NCBI RefSeq assembly: GCF_014649695.1
Contig: NZ_BMTN01000013.1
Location: 118,755-182,754 of the forward strand
Origin: Streptomyces kurssanovii
GTDB lineage: Bacteria; Actinomycetota; Actinomycetes; Streptomycetales; Streptomycetaceae
Reading direction: 5' to 3'
Length of the DNA stretch: 64,000 nucleotides
Part shown: one piece after another, positions 44,575-52,754 of the stretch
Position numbering within the stretch: the stretch's first letter is position 1
Layout of the letters: the number at the start of each line of letters is the position of its first letter
Program-made: the position numbers and the translations under genes
Notes under the pieces: model-generated
Seen by the model: only the letters and a program-made list of their open reading frames with translations
Told to the model about the DNA's origin: nothing
Databases searched by the model: none

Positions 44575-44808
44575 GTGGTACAGGCGTACATCCTCATTCA
44601 GACCGAGGTGGGCAAGGCGTCGACCGTCGCCGAGACCATCGGAAAGATTCCCGGTGTGATCCAGGCCGAGGATGTGACCGGCCCGTACGACGTGATCGTG
44701 CGCGCGCAGGCCGACACCGTCGACGACCTGGGTCGCATGGTGGTCGCCAAGGTCCAGCAAGTGGACGGCATCACCCGCACCCTGACCTGCCCGGTCGTGC
44801 ACATCTAG
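44575..44808 (+). CDS. Stand-alone Lrp/AsnC effector (RAM) domain protein
   Basis: A 77-residue protein that equals the C-terminal ligand-binding domain of Lrp/AsnC regulators without a DNA-binding part. VQAYILIQTEVGKASTVAET, IPGVIQAEDVTGPYDVIVRA and the strand ITRTLTCPVVHI are typical. Such single-domain forms oligomerise and bind amino acids in other bacteria; whether this one regulates anything is unknown. GTG 44575 has GGAGG just upstream. It is divergent from thiL and 20 bases ahead of the lipoprotein gene. Confidence 0.9.
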   Translation: MVQAYILIQTEVGKASTVAETIGKIPGVIQAEDVTGPYDVIVRAQADTVDDLGRMVVAKVQQVDGITRTLTCPVVHI

Positions 44809-44828
44809 CCCCCGTCTACCCTTGGCCG

Positions 44829-45299
44829 GTGACGTCTTTCGGCCGCCGGTCCCTGATCCTGTCCGCAGCCGCCGTGCTGGTGGCCGCCGCGGGCTGCTCC
44901 TCCACGGACGCGTCGGCGTCGATCACGGTTCCCAGCCCCCCGGCCGAGGAAGCGGCCCTGTGCCGTGCGCTGGACGGGGAGCTGCCGGACTCGGTCGACG
45001 GGCACGACCGCGACGACCCCGAGCCGTCGTCCGAACTCACCGCCGGCTGGGGCGATGCCGCGATCGTACTGCGCTGCGGTGTGGCCCGGCCGGTGGGGAT
45101 GAGCGATCCGCAGGGACAGGGCGTCGAGGTGGACGGCGTCAACTGGCTGCTGGAGGAGCGGGACGAGGGTCCCCGCTTCACCACCACGTACCGCGAGACG
45201 TATGTGGAGGTCACACTCGGCAGCCGGTACATGCACGACATCGGCCCGCTCACAGACCTGGCCGGGCCCGTCAAGAAGACGGTCCCGGCCACGCTTTGA
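44829..45299 (+). CDS. DUF3515-family lipoprotein
   Basis: A 156-residue exported protein with a lipoprotein signal: TSFGRR, a hydrophobic core LILSAAAVLVAA and a lipobox ending AAGC with Cys at about 23. The rest matches DUF3515, an actinobacterial family of unknown function: ALCRALDGELPDSVDG, AAIVLRCGVARPVG, GVNWLLEE and TTYRETYVEVTLGS. GTG 44829 starts 20 bases after the Lrp-type gene, so they may be one transcript. It is convergent with ddlA, only nine bases between stops. Confidence 0.88.
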   Translation: MTSFGRRSLILSAAAVLVAAAGCSSTDASASITVPSPPAEEAALCRALDGELPDSVDGHDRDDPEPSSELTAGWGDAAIVLRCGVARPVGMSDPQGQGVEVDGVNWLLEERDEGPRFTTTYRETYVEVTLGSRYMHDIGPLTDLAGPVKKTVPATL

Positions 45300-45308
45300 C
45301 CTGCGGGT

Positions 45309-46466
45309 CTACCGAAGCCCCGTCGAGCGGGTCAGGGCGGCCTGGATCAGCCGGTCCACCAGCTCGGTGTAGGCGACGCCGCTCTCCTGCCACATCCGCG
45401 GGTACATGGAGATCGGGGTGAAGCCCGGCATGGTGTTGATCTCGTTGATGACGAACTCGCCGTCCTCCGTGAGGAAGAAGTCCGCCCGGACCAGACCCTC
45501 GCACGACGCCGCGTCGAACGCCGCGACCGCCAGCCGCTGCACCTCGGCGGTCTGCTCGTCGGTGAGCGGGGCCGGGACCAGACCGGCCGCCGAGTCGATG
45601 TACTTGGCCTCGAAGTCGTAGAAGTCGTGCGCCGTCACCGGCGGGATCTCGGCCGGGACGCTGGCGCGCGGGCCGTCCTCGAACTCGAGCACGCCGCACT
45701 CGATCTCACGGCCGCGCAGCAGCGACTCCACGAGGATCTTGGGGTCGTGGCGCTGCGCCTCTGCGATCGCGTCGTCCAGCCCCGCGAGTCCGTCGACCTT
45801 GGTGATGCCCATGGAGGAGCCGCCGCGGGCGGGCTTGATGAACAGCGGCCAGCCGTGCTCGCCCGCGAAGTCCACGATCTTCTTACGGGCGGCCGCCGGG
45901 TCGTTCGCCCACTCGCGCGGCCGGACCACCTCGTAGGGGCCGACGGGCAGGCCGAAGGAGACGAAGACCCGCTTCATGTACTCCTTGTCCTGGCCGACGG
46001 CCGAGGCGAGCACGCCCGAGCCGACGTACGGGACGCCGGAGAGCTCGAGCAGGCCCTGGAGGGTGCCGTCCTCGCCGTACGGGCCGTGCAGCATCGGGAA
46101 GACGACGTCGACCTCACCGAGCGCCTTGGGCACGGAGCCGGGCTCGCTGTAGACGACCTCACGGCTGCCGGGGTCGACGGAGAGCACCACGCCGCCCTCG
46201 TCGGACTCGGCGAGCTCCTCGACGTTCGGCGTCCTGCGGTCGGTGATCGCCATCCGGTCCGGCTCGTCGGCCGTGAGCGCCCACCGGCCGTCGGCGGTGA
46301 TGCCGATCGGCAGGACGTCGTACTTGGTGCGGTCGATGGCCCGCAGCACCGCGCCCGCGGTGACCACGGAGATCCCGTGTTCGGAGCTGCGGCCGCCGAA
46401 GACGACGGCTACGCGCGGCTTGCGGAGCTGCTGCTCGGGGCTCTGGGGGAGGTTCTCGGTGCTCAT
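45309..46466 (-). CDS. ddlA: D-alanine--D-alanine ligase
   Basis: ATP-grasp ligase of 385 residues that makes D-Ala-D-Ala for peptidoglycan. VAVVFGGRSSEHGISVVTAG is the N-terminal motif, VFPMLHGPYGEDGTLQGLLE the second domain entry, LFIKPARGGSSMGITKV the ATP-grasp loop and NEINTMPGFTPISMYP the C-terminal metal site. The presence of Tyr in the omega region (EAKYIDSAAGLVPAPL) is of the D-Ala type. It is downstream of gpsA on the same strand (34 bases), a common arrangement with plsC-gpsA-ddl. Confidence 0.95.
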   Translation of the reverse strand: MSTENLPQSPEQQLRKPRVAVVFGGRSSEHGISVVTAGAVLRAIDRTKYDVLPIGITADGRWALTADEPDRMAITDRRTPNVEELAESDEGGVVLSVDPGSREVVYSEPGSVPKALGEVDVVFPMLHGPYGEDGTLQGLLELSGVPYVGSGVLASAVGQDKEYMKRVFVSFGLPVGPYEVVRPREWANDPAAARKKIVDFAGEHGWPLFIKPARGGSSMGITKVDGLAGLDDAIAEAQRHDPKILVESLLRGREIECGVLEFEDGPRASVPAEIPPVTAHDFYDFEAKYIDSAAGLVPAPLTDEQTAEVQRLAVAAFDAASCEGLVRADFFLTEDGEFVINEINTMPGFTPISMYPRMWQESGVAYTELVDRLIQAALTRSTGLR

Positions 46467-46500
46467 ATCGCGATGAGACTACCCGCTGGTTCGAACGACG

Positions 46501-47511
46501 TCAGCGTCGCTCGGGCTTGGCGGCGCGGGACATCAACTCCTTGAGAGCAACGACCGGCGGCTTCCCCTCGTGGACGATGCCGACGACCGTTTCCGTGATC
46601 GGCATGTCCACTCCGTGCCGGCGGGCCAGGTCCAGCACCGACTCGCAGGACTTGACGCCCTCCGCCGTCTGCTTGGTGACCGCGATGGTCTCCTGCAGCG
46701 TCATCCCGCGGCCCAGGTTGGTGCCGAAGGTGTGGTTGCGGGACAGCGGCGACGAGCAGGTCGCCACCAGGTCGCCGAGACCCGCGAGCCCGGAGAACGT
46801 CAGCGGGTCGGCGCCCATGGCGAGGCCCAGCCGTGTGGTCTCCGCGAGACCACGGGTGATCAGGGAGCCCTTGGCGTTGTCGCCGAGCCCCATGCCGTCG
46901 GCGATGCCGACGGCCAGGCCGATGACGTTCTTGACCGCGCCGCCCAGTTCGCAGCCCACCACGTCGGTGTTGGTGTACGGGCGGAAGTAGGGGGTGTGGC
47001 AGGCGGCCTGGAGACGTTGCGCGACGGCCTCGTCACGGCAGGCGACCACTGCGGCGGCGGGCCGGCGCTGGGCGATCTCCTTGGCGAGGTTGGGACCGGT
47101 GACCACGGCGACGCGGTCGGCCGGCACGTGCGCGACCTCCTCGACGACCTCGCTCATCCGCTTGGCCGTGCCGAGTTCGACGCCCTTCATCAGGGAGACG
47201 AGCACGGTGTCGGCGGGCAGTTTCGGCGCCCACGCGGCGAGATTGCCGCGCAGGGTCTGCGACGGGACGGCGAGGACGGTGAAGTCGGCCTCGTGCAGCG
47301 CCTCCGCCGGGTCCGTGGTAGCCCGCAGTTTCTCCGGGAGCTCGATCCCGGGCAGATAGTCGGGATTGGTGCGGGTGGTGTTGACGGCGTCGACGAGGTT
47401 CGCGCGGCGTCCCCACAGGGTCACCTCGCAGCCGGCGTCCGCCAGCACCATGCCGAACGCCGTGCCCCACGAGCCCGTTCCGAAGACGGCGGCCTTGACC
47501 GGCTTTGTCAC
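46501..47511 (-). CDS. gpsA: Glycerol-3-phosphate dehydrogenase [NAD(P)+] GpsA
   Basis: Makes sn-glycerol 3-phosphate for phospholipids. The 336-residue protein has the Rossmann motif AAVFGTGSWGTAFGMVLADA, VPSQTLRGNLAAWAP, SLMKGVELGTAKRMSEV, GPNLAKEIAQRRPAAAVVAC and the catalytic region CELGGAVKNVIGLAVGIADG. GTG 47511 overlaps the plsC stop by four bases, so it is coupled with plsC, the next enzyme of the same pathway. Confidence 0.96.
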   Translation of the reverse strand: MTKPVKAAVFGTGSWGTAFGMVLADAGCEVTLWGRRANLVDAVNTTRTNPDYLPGIELPEKLRATTDPAEALHEADFTVLAVPSQTLRGNLAAWAPKLPADTVLVSLMKGVELGTAKRMSEVVEEVAHVPADRVAVVTGPNLAKEIAQRRPAAAVVACRDEAVAQRLQAACHTPYFRPYTNTDVVGCELGGAVKNVIGLAVGIADGMGLGDNAKGSLITRGLAETTRLGLAMGADPLTFSGLAGLGDLVATCSSPLSRNHTFGTNLGRGMTLQETIAVTKQTAEGVKSCESVLDLARRHGVDMPITETVVGIVHEGKPPVVALKELMSRAAKPERR

Positions 47512-48260
47512 TTCGCTTCCTCCCCGGCGGCCTTGCGGCGCTGCTCTGCGCGGACTTCGCGCAGATCGAACGGCTTCTCCGGCGCCTTCTCGCCGCGCAG
47601 CTCCTCGAGCTGCTCCGTGACCGCGGCCATGATGACCTCGGTGGCGGCCTTCAGGACTTCCGGTGTGGGATCAAGGTCGTAGAAGCGCGAGAGGTCGACC
47701 GGCGGACCGGCCTGCACCTGGAGCGTCTTGCGCGGGAAGAGCCGGACCTTGTTCTCCTTGGCGTAGGGCGGCATCGCCAAGTTGGCGCCCCACTGGGCGA
47801 CCGGGATGACCGGCGCCTTCGTCTGCAGGGCGGCCCGCGCCACACCCGTCTTGGCGGTCATCGGCCACATGCCGGGGTCGCGGGTGAGCGTGCCCTCCGG
47901 ATAGAAGGCGACGCACTCGCCGCGCTCGACCGCGTCGACGGCGGCACGGAAGGCGCCGACGGCGTTGGAGGACTCGCGGTAGACGGGGATCTGCCGGGTG
48001 CCCCGCAGCAGGACCCCGACGACGGGCGTCTTGAACAGCGCGGCCTTGGCCAGGAACCGCGGGACCCGTCCGGTGTTGTACTGGAAGTGCCCGTACGAAA
48101 ACATGTCGAGGTACGAGTTGTGGTTGATGGCAGTGATGAATCCGCCCTCGACCGGAATGTGTTCCGTTCCCCGCCAGTCCCGCTTGAACAGAAGCAACAG
48201 CGGCGGCTTTGCGATGACCGCGGCCAGGCGGTACCAGAAGCCGATTCTACGGCGGGACAC
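47508..48260 (-). CDS. plsC: 1-acyl-sn-glycerol-3-phosphate acyltransferase
   Basis: Membrane-associated acyltransferase of 250 residues in phospholipid synthesis. The HX4D motif appears as NHNSYLD and the phosphate-binding motif as FYPEGTLTRDPG. A hydrophobic N-terminal stretch (FWYRLAAVIAKPPLLLLF) precedes the motif. The C-terminal 25 residues are Lys/Glu/Arg-rich. GTG 48260 has GGAAGG about seven bases upstream. It overlaps gpsA by four bases and is divergent from cofC. Confidence 0.92.
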   Translation of the reverse strand: MSRRRIGFWYRLAAVIAKPPLLLLFKRDWRGTEHIPVEGGFITAINHNSYLDMFSYGHFQYNTGRVPRFLAKAALFKTPVVGVLLRGTRQIPVYRESSNAVGAFRAAVDAVERGECVAFYPEGTLTRDPGMWPMTAKTGVARAALQTKAPVIPVAQWGANLAMPPYAKENKVRLFPRKTLQVQAGPPVDLSRFYDLDPTPEVLKAATEVIMAAVTEQLEELRGEKAPEKPFDLREVRAEQRRKAAGEEAK

Positions 48261-48399
48261 TCGGACACCTTCCTCTTACGACCGGGCTATTGCCTGGCTG
48301 CTGGGGGTCAAGTGTCGCCCCAGGCCTCTGGTCTGTCGAGAACACGGTACGCCCCGCCCATGCCCCCTCCCCTCGGGGCCTTCTGAGATCCGGGCGACA

Positions 48400-49125
48400 A
48401 TGGGCCCGATGCGCATGGACCAAGAGTTCGCCACGGACACGGAGCCGGTCCCCATACCTGCCCGCCTCTGGTCCCTTGTCGTACCCCTGAAGCCGCTGGC
48501 CCTGGCCAAGAGCCGGCTGGCGGGAGCGGCGGACGACAAGGTGCGGCCCCGTCTCGCCCTCGCGTTCGCCCAGGACACCGTGGCGGCCGCGCTGGCCTGC
48601 CCTGCCGTACGGGATGTGGCGGTCGTCACGGACGATCCGACCGCCGCTGCCGGGCTCTCGGCGCTGGGGGCGAGGATCGTTCCGGACTCCCCGGCGGCGG
48701 GCCTCAACGCGGCGCTGGCGCATGGCGCGGAAACGGTGCGTGCCGCGCGCCCCTCCGCGGCGGTCGCGGCACTCAACGCCGACCTGCCCGCATTGCGTAC
48801 CGCCGAATTGGCGAGGGCACTGGCGGCCGCTTCGGTATTTACCCGGGCATTTCTGACGGATGCGGCCGGAATCGGCACGACTTTGCTCTGCGCCCGGCCG
48901 GGCGCGGAATTGCGTCCCGCTTTCGGCGGTCCTTCACGCCTTGCGCATTTGGCTTCCGGTGCCATGGAAATCATGTCCGGCGGTCTCGATTCCGTGCGCC
49001 AGGACGTGGACACGGGCGAGGATCTGGCGGCCGCGCTCGCGCTGGGCGTGGGCCGGTACACCGCGGCCCGCCTCGCGGCCGGCGCTCCCGCCGGACCGAG
49101 GAAGCACGCCGGTCAGGGGCACTAG
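48400..49125 (+). CDS. cofC: Guanylyltransferase of F420 synthesis (CofC/FbiD)
   Basis: A 241-residue nucleotidyltransferase that activates 2-phospholactate or phosphoenolpyruvate with GTP in coenzyme F420 synthesis. SLVVPLKPLALAKSRLAGAA is the family N-terminal loop, followed by VAVVTDDPTAAAGLSALGAR, LNADLPALRTAELARALAA and FGGPSRLAHLASGA. Three in-frame ATGs (48400, 48409, 48415) compete and none has a clear ribosome site. About 48785-48995 has many A- or T-ending codons, unlike both flanks and the neighbours. It is divergent from plsC. Confidence 0.87.
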   Translation: MGPMRMDQEFATDTEPVPIPARLWSLVVPLKPLALAKSRLAGAADDKVRPRLALAFAQDTVAAALACPAVRDVAVVTDDPTAAAGLSALGARIVPDSPAAGLNAALAHGAETVRAARPSAAVAALNADLPALRTAELARALAAASVFTRAFLTDAAGIGTTLLCARPGAELRPAFGGPSRLAHLASGAMEIMSGGLDSVRQDVDTGEDLAAALALGVGRYTAARLAAGAPAGPRKHAGQGH

Positions 49126-49135
49126 GCTGGCGGCC

Positions 49136-49339
49136 ATGCAGGCGACCTCGTACACCTACGACCCCGAGACCCGCTGCGGCAGCGTGCTGCTGGACGACGG
49201 CACCCCCATGGACTTCGACGCCGCGGCCTTCGACGCGGGCGGCCTGCGGCTGCTGCGGCCGGGGCAGCGGGTGCGGATCGAGACCGAGGGCCAGGGTCCG
49301 AGCCGCCGCGTCACGCTGGTGACGCTGTACACGTTCTGA
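49136..49339 (+). CDS. Small OB-fold/cold-shock-like protein
   Basis: A 67-residue protein beginning MQATSYTYDPETRCGSVLLD. The pattern of strands (GSVLLDDGTPMDFDAAAF, GLRLLRPGQRVRIETEG, SRRVTLVTLYTF) resembles a minimal OB/cold-shock fold, but the aromatic RNA-binding motifs of cold-shock proteins are missing. Function unknown. It starts ten bases after cofC and may be co-transcribed. The frame is open far upstream but that part overlaps cofC in another phase. A 14-pair terminator follows. Confidence 0.8.
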   Translation: MQATSYTYDPETRCGSVLLDDGTPMDFDAAAFDAGGLRLLRPGQRVRIETEGQGPSRRVTLVTLYTF

Positions 49340-49372
49340 CAGGCGCCGCCCGGACGTCCCGAGGGAACGCCG

Positions 49373-49403
49373 CGGGCCGGTCTCCCAGGGGGAGACCGGC
49401 CCG
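49373..49403. terminator. Bidirectional hairpin between the OB-like gene and hupS
   Basis: CGGGCCGGTCTCCC and its perfect complement flank loop AGG (14-pair stem) between convergent stops at 49339 and 49461. Confidence 0.85.
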
Positions 49404-49460
49404 GCGCGTGAGTGGCTGTGCGGCGCTCGGCCGCTTGTTCCTGGTGTCGCGCCTCCGGCG

Positions 49461-50111
49461 CTACTTGTTCCTCGAGGTCGTCTTCTTGGCGGTGGTCTTG
49501 CGCGCCGTGGTCTTCTTGGCCGGCGCCTTCTTGGCCGTGGCCTTCTTGGCCGGGGCGGTCTTCTTCGCCGTGGCCTTCTTGGCGGTGGTCTTCGCCGGGG
49601 TCGCCTTCTTCGCGGCGGCCGTGGTCTTCTTGGCGGTGGTCTTCGCCGTCGACTTCTTCGCTGCCGCGGTGGTCTTCTTCGCGGCGGTCTTCTTGGCGCC
49701 CGTGGTCGTCTTCTTCGCCGCGGTCCGCTTCGCGGCGGCCTTCTTGGCCGCGGACTTGGAGATGGTGGGCGGCGGGCCGGAGAGGCTGCCCTTGGGGGCC
49801 TTCTTGACCGCGACCTCGCCTCCCTTGGGGAGCTTCTTCGAGCCGCTGACCAGGTCCTTGAAGCCCTGCCCTGCGCGGAAGCGCGGCACGGACGTCTTCT
49901 TGACCCGGACACGCTCGCCGGTCTGCGGGTTGCGGGCGTAGCGAGCGGGGCGGTCGACCTTCTCGAACGAGCCGAAGCCGGTGACCGAGACCCGGTCTCC
50001 GGCGACCGTTGCGCGGACGATCGCGTCAAGCACCGCGTCGACGGCGTCAGCGGCCTGCTGACGCCCGCCGAGCTTGTCGGCAATCGCTTCTACGAGCTGC
50101 GCCTTGTTCAC
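49461..50111 (-). CDS. hupS: HU-family nucleoid protein with lysine-rich tail (HupS)
   Basis: Two-part histone-like protein of 216 residues. Residues 1-92 are a canonical HU domain: NKAQLVEAIADKLGGRQQAA, VTGFGSFEKVDRPARYARNP, and the DNA-inserting RNPQTGERV with KKTSVPRFRAGQGFKDLV. Residues about 120-216 are KKTTA/PAKKA repeats like histone H1. This fusion is typical of actinobacteria; S. coelicolor HupS is developmentally controlled and compacts spore DNA. GTG 50111 follows GAAGGGG. A good promoter lies 55 bases upstream. The reading frames on the opposite strand here are repeats of the tail. Confidence 0.96.
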   Translation of the reverse strand: MNKAQLVEAIADKLGGRQQAADAVDAVLDAIVRATVAGDRVSVTGFGSFEKVDRPARYARNPQTGERVRVKKTSVPRFRAGQGFKDLVSGSKKLPKGGEVAVKKAPKGSLSGPPPTISKSAAKKAAAKRTAAKKTTTGAKKTAAKKTTAAAKKSTAKTTAKKTTAAAKKATPAKTTAKKATAKKTAPAKKATAKKAPAKKTTARKTTAKKTTSRNK

Positions 50112-50164
50112 GTCTTCCCCTTCGGAGACATTTGGCCGGAACGATCGCGTCCTGGCTTTTTCGC

Positions 50165-50193
50165 ACGTTAGGCAGATATATACCGCAAATCAA
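50165..50193 (-). promoter_or_regulatory. hupS promoter
   Basis: On the minus strand TTGATT (50188-50193) and TAACGT (50165-50170) are 17 bases apart inside an unusually AT-rich stretch with TATATATC. The start site near 50158 gives a leader of about 45 bases. Confidence 0.6.
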
Positions 50194-50254
50194 ACACGAA
50201 ACGGGCTAATCACCCTAGTGCCGCAACGAAGTCGACCTCGGCGGAGTTCTGAGG

Positions 50255-50482
50255 TCAGCCGCCTTCGGGGAATCGACCCTCTTCCAGGTCCTTCAGCAAC
50301 CGGTCCAGACGCGTTGCCGCGCCGGGGAGATCGTGCTTCGCCGCCGCCGTGATGACCAGCAGCTTCCGGGACAGCGCCATCCTTACGCCCTCCGGGACTT
50401 GCAGTTCGCGCACCGTTGTGTGCGCTTCCTTCAACCGGGCCGCGACTGCCTCGTAGAGCTCGAGTTGGCTGTCGCGTTCCAT
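50255..50482 (-). CDS. Small conserved hypothetical protein
   Basis: A 75-residue helical protein starting MERDSQLELYEAVAARLKEA and ending LLKDLEEGRFPEGG. The middle (VRMALSRKLLVITAAAKHDL) is amphipathic. I do not recognise a family function; I believe it is conserved between leuD and hupS in Streptomyces. ATG 50482 is preferred to the longer frame up to 50533 because the extra residues have no conserved character. Codon third positions are mostly G or C, which supports coding. Confidence 0.7.
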   Translation of the reverse strand: MERDSQLELYEAVAARLKEAHTTVRELQVPEGVRMALSRKLLVITAAAKHDLPGAATRLDRLLKDLEEGRFPEGG

Positions 50483-50538
50483 GCACCGATTGTGCCATCT
50501 GGGGCGAGTTGTCGCCCCATGGGGCCTCAACATACGAC

Positions 50539-50568
50539 TGCGCCCCCCGCCTTCAGGCGAGGGGCGCA
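50539..50568 (-). terminator. Terminator after leuD
   Basis: TGCGCCCC...CGCCT pairs with AGGCG...GGGGCGCA over 14 positions with one C/A mismatch and a tiny loop. It lies 18 bases past the leuD stop. Confidence 0.75.
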
Positions 50569-50586
50569 GATCGGGAAAACCGCTGC

Positions 50587-51180
50587 TCAGGCGTCAATCG
50601 TCCGGGGCTTGAAGGCCGGCCGGCCCGCCTCGTACGCCGCGATGTCCGCTTCGTTCTGAAGGGTGAGGCTGATGTCGTCGAGCCCGTTCAGCAGTCGCCA
50701 GCGGGCGTTCTCGTCGAGCTCGAAGTCCGCGGTGATTCCGGGCGCGAGGACCTGTCGCTTCTCGAGGTCGACGGTGATCTCGGCCGTCGGGTCGGCCTCC
50801 GTCAGCTCCCACAGCGCGTCCACGACGGACTGCCCGAGGACCACGGTCAGCAGGCCGTTCTTCAGCGAGTTGCCGCGGAAGATGTCGGCGAAGCGGGAGG
50901 AGATGACGGCCTTGAAACCGTAGTTCTGCAGGGCCCAGACGGCGTGCTCGCGCGACGATCCGGTGCCGAAGTCGGGTCCGGCGACGAGAACCGAGGCGCC
51001 CTTGCGCTCGGGACGGTTGAGGACGAACTCGGGGTCCTTGCGCCAGGCCTCGAACAGGCCGTCCTCGAAGCCGTCGCGGGTGACCTTCTTCAGCCAGTGG
51101 GCCGGGATGATCTGGTCGGTGTCGACGTTGCTGCGGCGCAGCGGGACGGCCCGGCCGGTGTGCGTGGTGAAAGCTTCCAT
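50587..51180 (-). CDS. leuD: 3-isopropylmalate dehydratase small subunit
   Basis: Small (swivel) subunit of isopropylmalate isomerase, 197 residues, second step of leucine synthesis after isopropylmalate formation. Motifs are [40 protein letters not shown] and [18 protein letters not shown] 51180 begins [20 protein letters not shown], the family start. It follows leuC with five bases between, so the subunits are co-expressed. The terminator at 50539 ends the leuCD transcript. Confidence 0.96.
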   Translation of the reverse strand: MEAFTTHTGRAVPLRRSNVDTDQIIPAHWLKKVTRDGFEDGLFEAWRKDPEFVLNRPERKGASVLVAGPDFGTGSSREHAVWALQNYGFKAVISSRFADIFRGNSLKNGLLTVVLGQSVVDALWELTEADPTAEITVDLEKRQVLAPGITADFELDENARWRLLNGLDDISLTLQNEADIAAYEAGRPAFKPRTIDA

Positions 51181-51185
51181 GGTGT

Positions 51186-52610
51186 TCAGACTCCGGCGGG
51201 CGCGGGGGTTTCGGACAGGTCGGCGGGCGAGGCGAGGTGGCCCAGAACCGCGGTGGCGGCGGCAACCTGCGGGGAGACCAGGTGCGTGCGGCCGCCCTTG
51301 CCCTGCCTGCCCTCGAAGTTGCGGTTGGAGGTGGAGGCGGAGCGCTCGCCGGGCGCGAGTTGGTCCGGGTTCATGCCGAGGCACATGGAGCAGCCGGCGT
51401 GCCGCCATTCGGCTCCGGCCTCCTTGAAGACCTTGTCCAGACCCTCTTCCACGGCCTGCAGGGCGACGCGGACCGAGCCGGGGACGACCAGCATCCGTAC
51501 GCCGTCCGCGACTTTACGGCCGTCCAGGATCGCGGCGGCGTTGCGCAGGTCCTCGATGCGTCCGTTGGTGCATGAGCCTACGAAGACGGTGTCGACGTTG
51601 ATGTCGCGCAGCGGCTGTCCGGCGGTCAACCCCATGTATTCCAGGGCCTTTTCCGCGGCCAGGCGCTCCGACGCGTCCTCGTACGAAGCAGGGTCGGGGA
51701 CGTTGGCCGACAGCGGTGCGCCCTGGCCGGGGTTGGTGCCCCAGGTGACGAACGGGGCGAGTTCGGCGGCGTCGATGAAGACCTCGGCGTCGAACACGGC
51801 GTCGTCGTCGGTGCGCAGCGTCTTCCAGTACTCGACCGCCGCGTCCCAGTCGGCTCCCTGGGGCGCGTGGTCGCGGCCCTGGAGGTAGTCGAAGGTGGTG
51901 CGGTCGGGGGCGATCATGCCCGCGCGGGCGCCGGCCTCGATCGACATGTTGCAGATGGTCATCCGGGCTTCCATCGACAGCTTCTCGATGGCGGAGCCGC
52001 GGTATTCGAGGACGTAGCCCTGGCCGCCGCCGGTGCCGATCCTCGCGATGATGGCGAGGATCAGGTCCTTGGCGGTGACGCCGTCGGGCAGCTCGCCCTC
52101 GACGGTGATGGCCATGGTCTTGGGGCGGGCCATGGGCAGCGTCTGGGTGGCCAGCACGTGCTCGACCTGGGAGGTGCCGATACCGAAGGCCAGCGCGCCG
52201 AACGCGCCGTGCGTGGAGGTGTGCGAGTCGCCGCAGACCACCGTGGTGCCGGGCTGGGTCAGACCCAGCTGAGGGCCGACGACGTGCACGACGCCCTGCT
52301 CGACATCGCCCAGCGGGTGCAGCCGGACACCGAACTCCGCGCAGTTCTTGCGCAGGGTCTCCAGCTGGACGCGCGAGACCGGGTCGGCGATCGGCTTGTC
52401 GATGTCGATGGTCGGGGTGTTGTGGTCCTCGGTCGCGATGGTGAGGTCGAGGCGGCGCACCTGCCGGCCGTTCTTCCGCAGACCGTCGAAGGCCTGGGGG
52501 CTCGTCACCTCGTGCAGCAGATGCAGATCGATGAAGAGGAGGTCGGGCTCGCCCTCGGCGCGCCGGACGACATGGTCGTCCCAGACCTTCTCCGCGAGTG
52601 TCCTACCCAT
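51186..52610 (-). CDS. leuC: 3-isopropylmalate dehydratase large subunit
   Basis: Aconitase-family 4Fe-4S subunit of 474 residues. [14 protein letters not shown] opens the protein. [37 protein letters not shown] and [15 protein letters not shown] supply the three cluster cysteines (GSCTNG and CSMC). [20 protein letters not shown] is the substrate-binding end. ATG 52610 is preceded by AGGGAAAGCG. It is divergent from ndgR, whose product regulates it, with an operator-like repeat between the two. Confidence 0.97.
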   Translation of the reverse strand: MGRTLAEKVWDDHVVRRAEGEPDLLFIDLHLLHEVTSPQAFDGLRKNGRQVRRLDLTIATEDHNTPTIDIDKPIADPVSRVQLETLRKNCAEFGVRLHPLGDVEQGVVHVVGPQLGLTQPGTTVVCGDSHTSTHGAFGALAFGIGTSQVEHVLATQTLPMARPKTMAITVEGELPDGVTAKDLILAIIARIGTGGGQGYVLEYRGSAIEKLSMEARMTICNMSIEAGARAGMIAPDRTTFDYLQGRDHAPQGADWDAAVEYWKTLRTDDDAVFDAEVFIDAAELAPFVTWGTNPGQGAPLSANVPDPASYEDASERLAAEKALEYMGLTAGQPLRDINVDTVFVGSCTNGRIEDLRNAAAILDGRKVADGVRMLVVPGSVRVALQAVEEGLDKVFKEAGAEWRHAGCSMCLGMNPDQLAPGERSASTSNRNFEGRQGKGGRTHLVSPQVAAATAVLGHLASPADLSETPAPAGV

Positions 52611-52696
52611 CGCTTTCCCTCCGGCCGGCTGTGCCGCCGACGCATCTAGAGATCTTGTGCAGTGCCCGTTGGTCCGCGGGCCGCCACTACAGCGTG

Positions 52697-52723
52697 GCAA
52701 GTTCCGGAGAAAATTGAACTTGC
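52697..52723. promoter_or_regulatory. Operator-like inverted repeat between leuC and ndgR
   Basis: GCAAGTTC (52697-52704) and GAACTTGC (52716-52723) are perfect complements 11 bases apart. A second, overlapping element TGAACTTGCGTTTCA (52715-52729) follows the TGAA-n7-TTCA pattern. This is the shared control region of leuCD and ndgR, so it is a likely NdgR site. The ndgR start follows AGTATC by only a few bases, suggesting a leaderless ndgR message. Confidence 0.6.
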
Positions 52724-52754
52724 GTTTCACAGAGTGAGACGCGAGTATCGTTGC

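Noticed and set aside
49461-49790. Short repeats TTCTTGGCGG/GTGGTCTTC as a DNA repeat element
   Set aside because: They encode the KKTTA/PAKKA repeats of the HupS tail.
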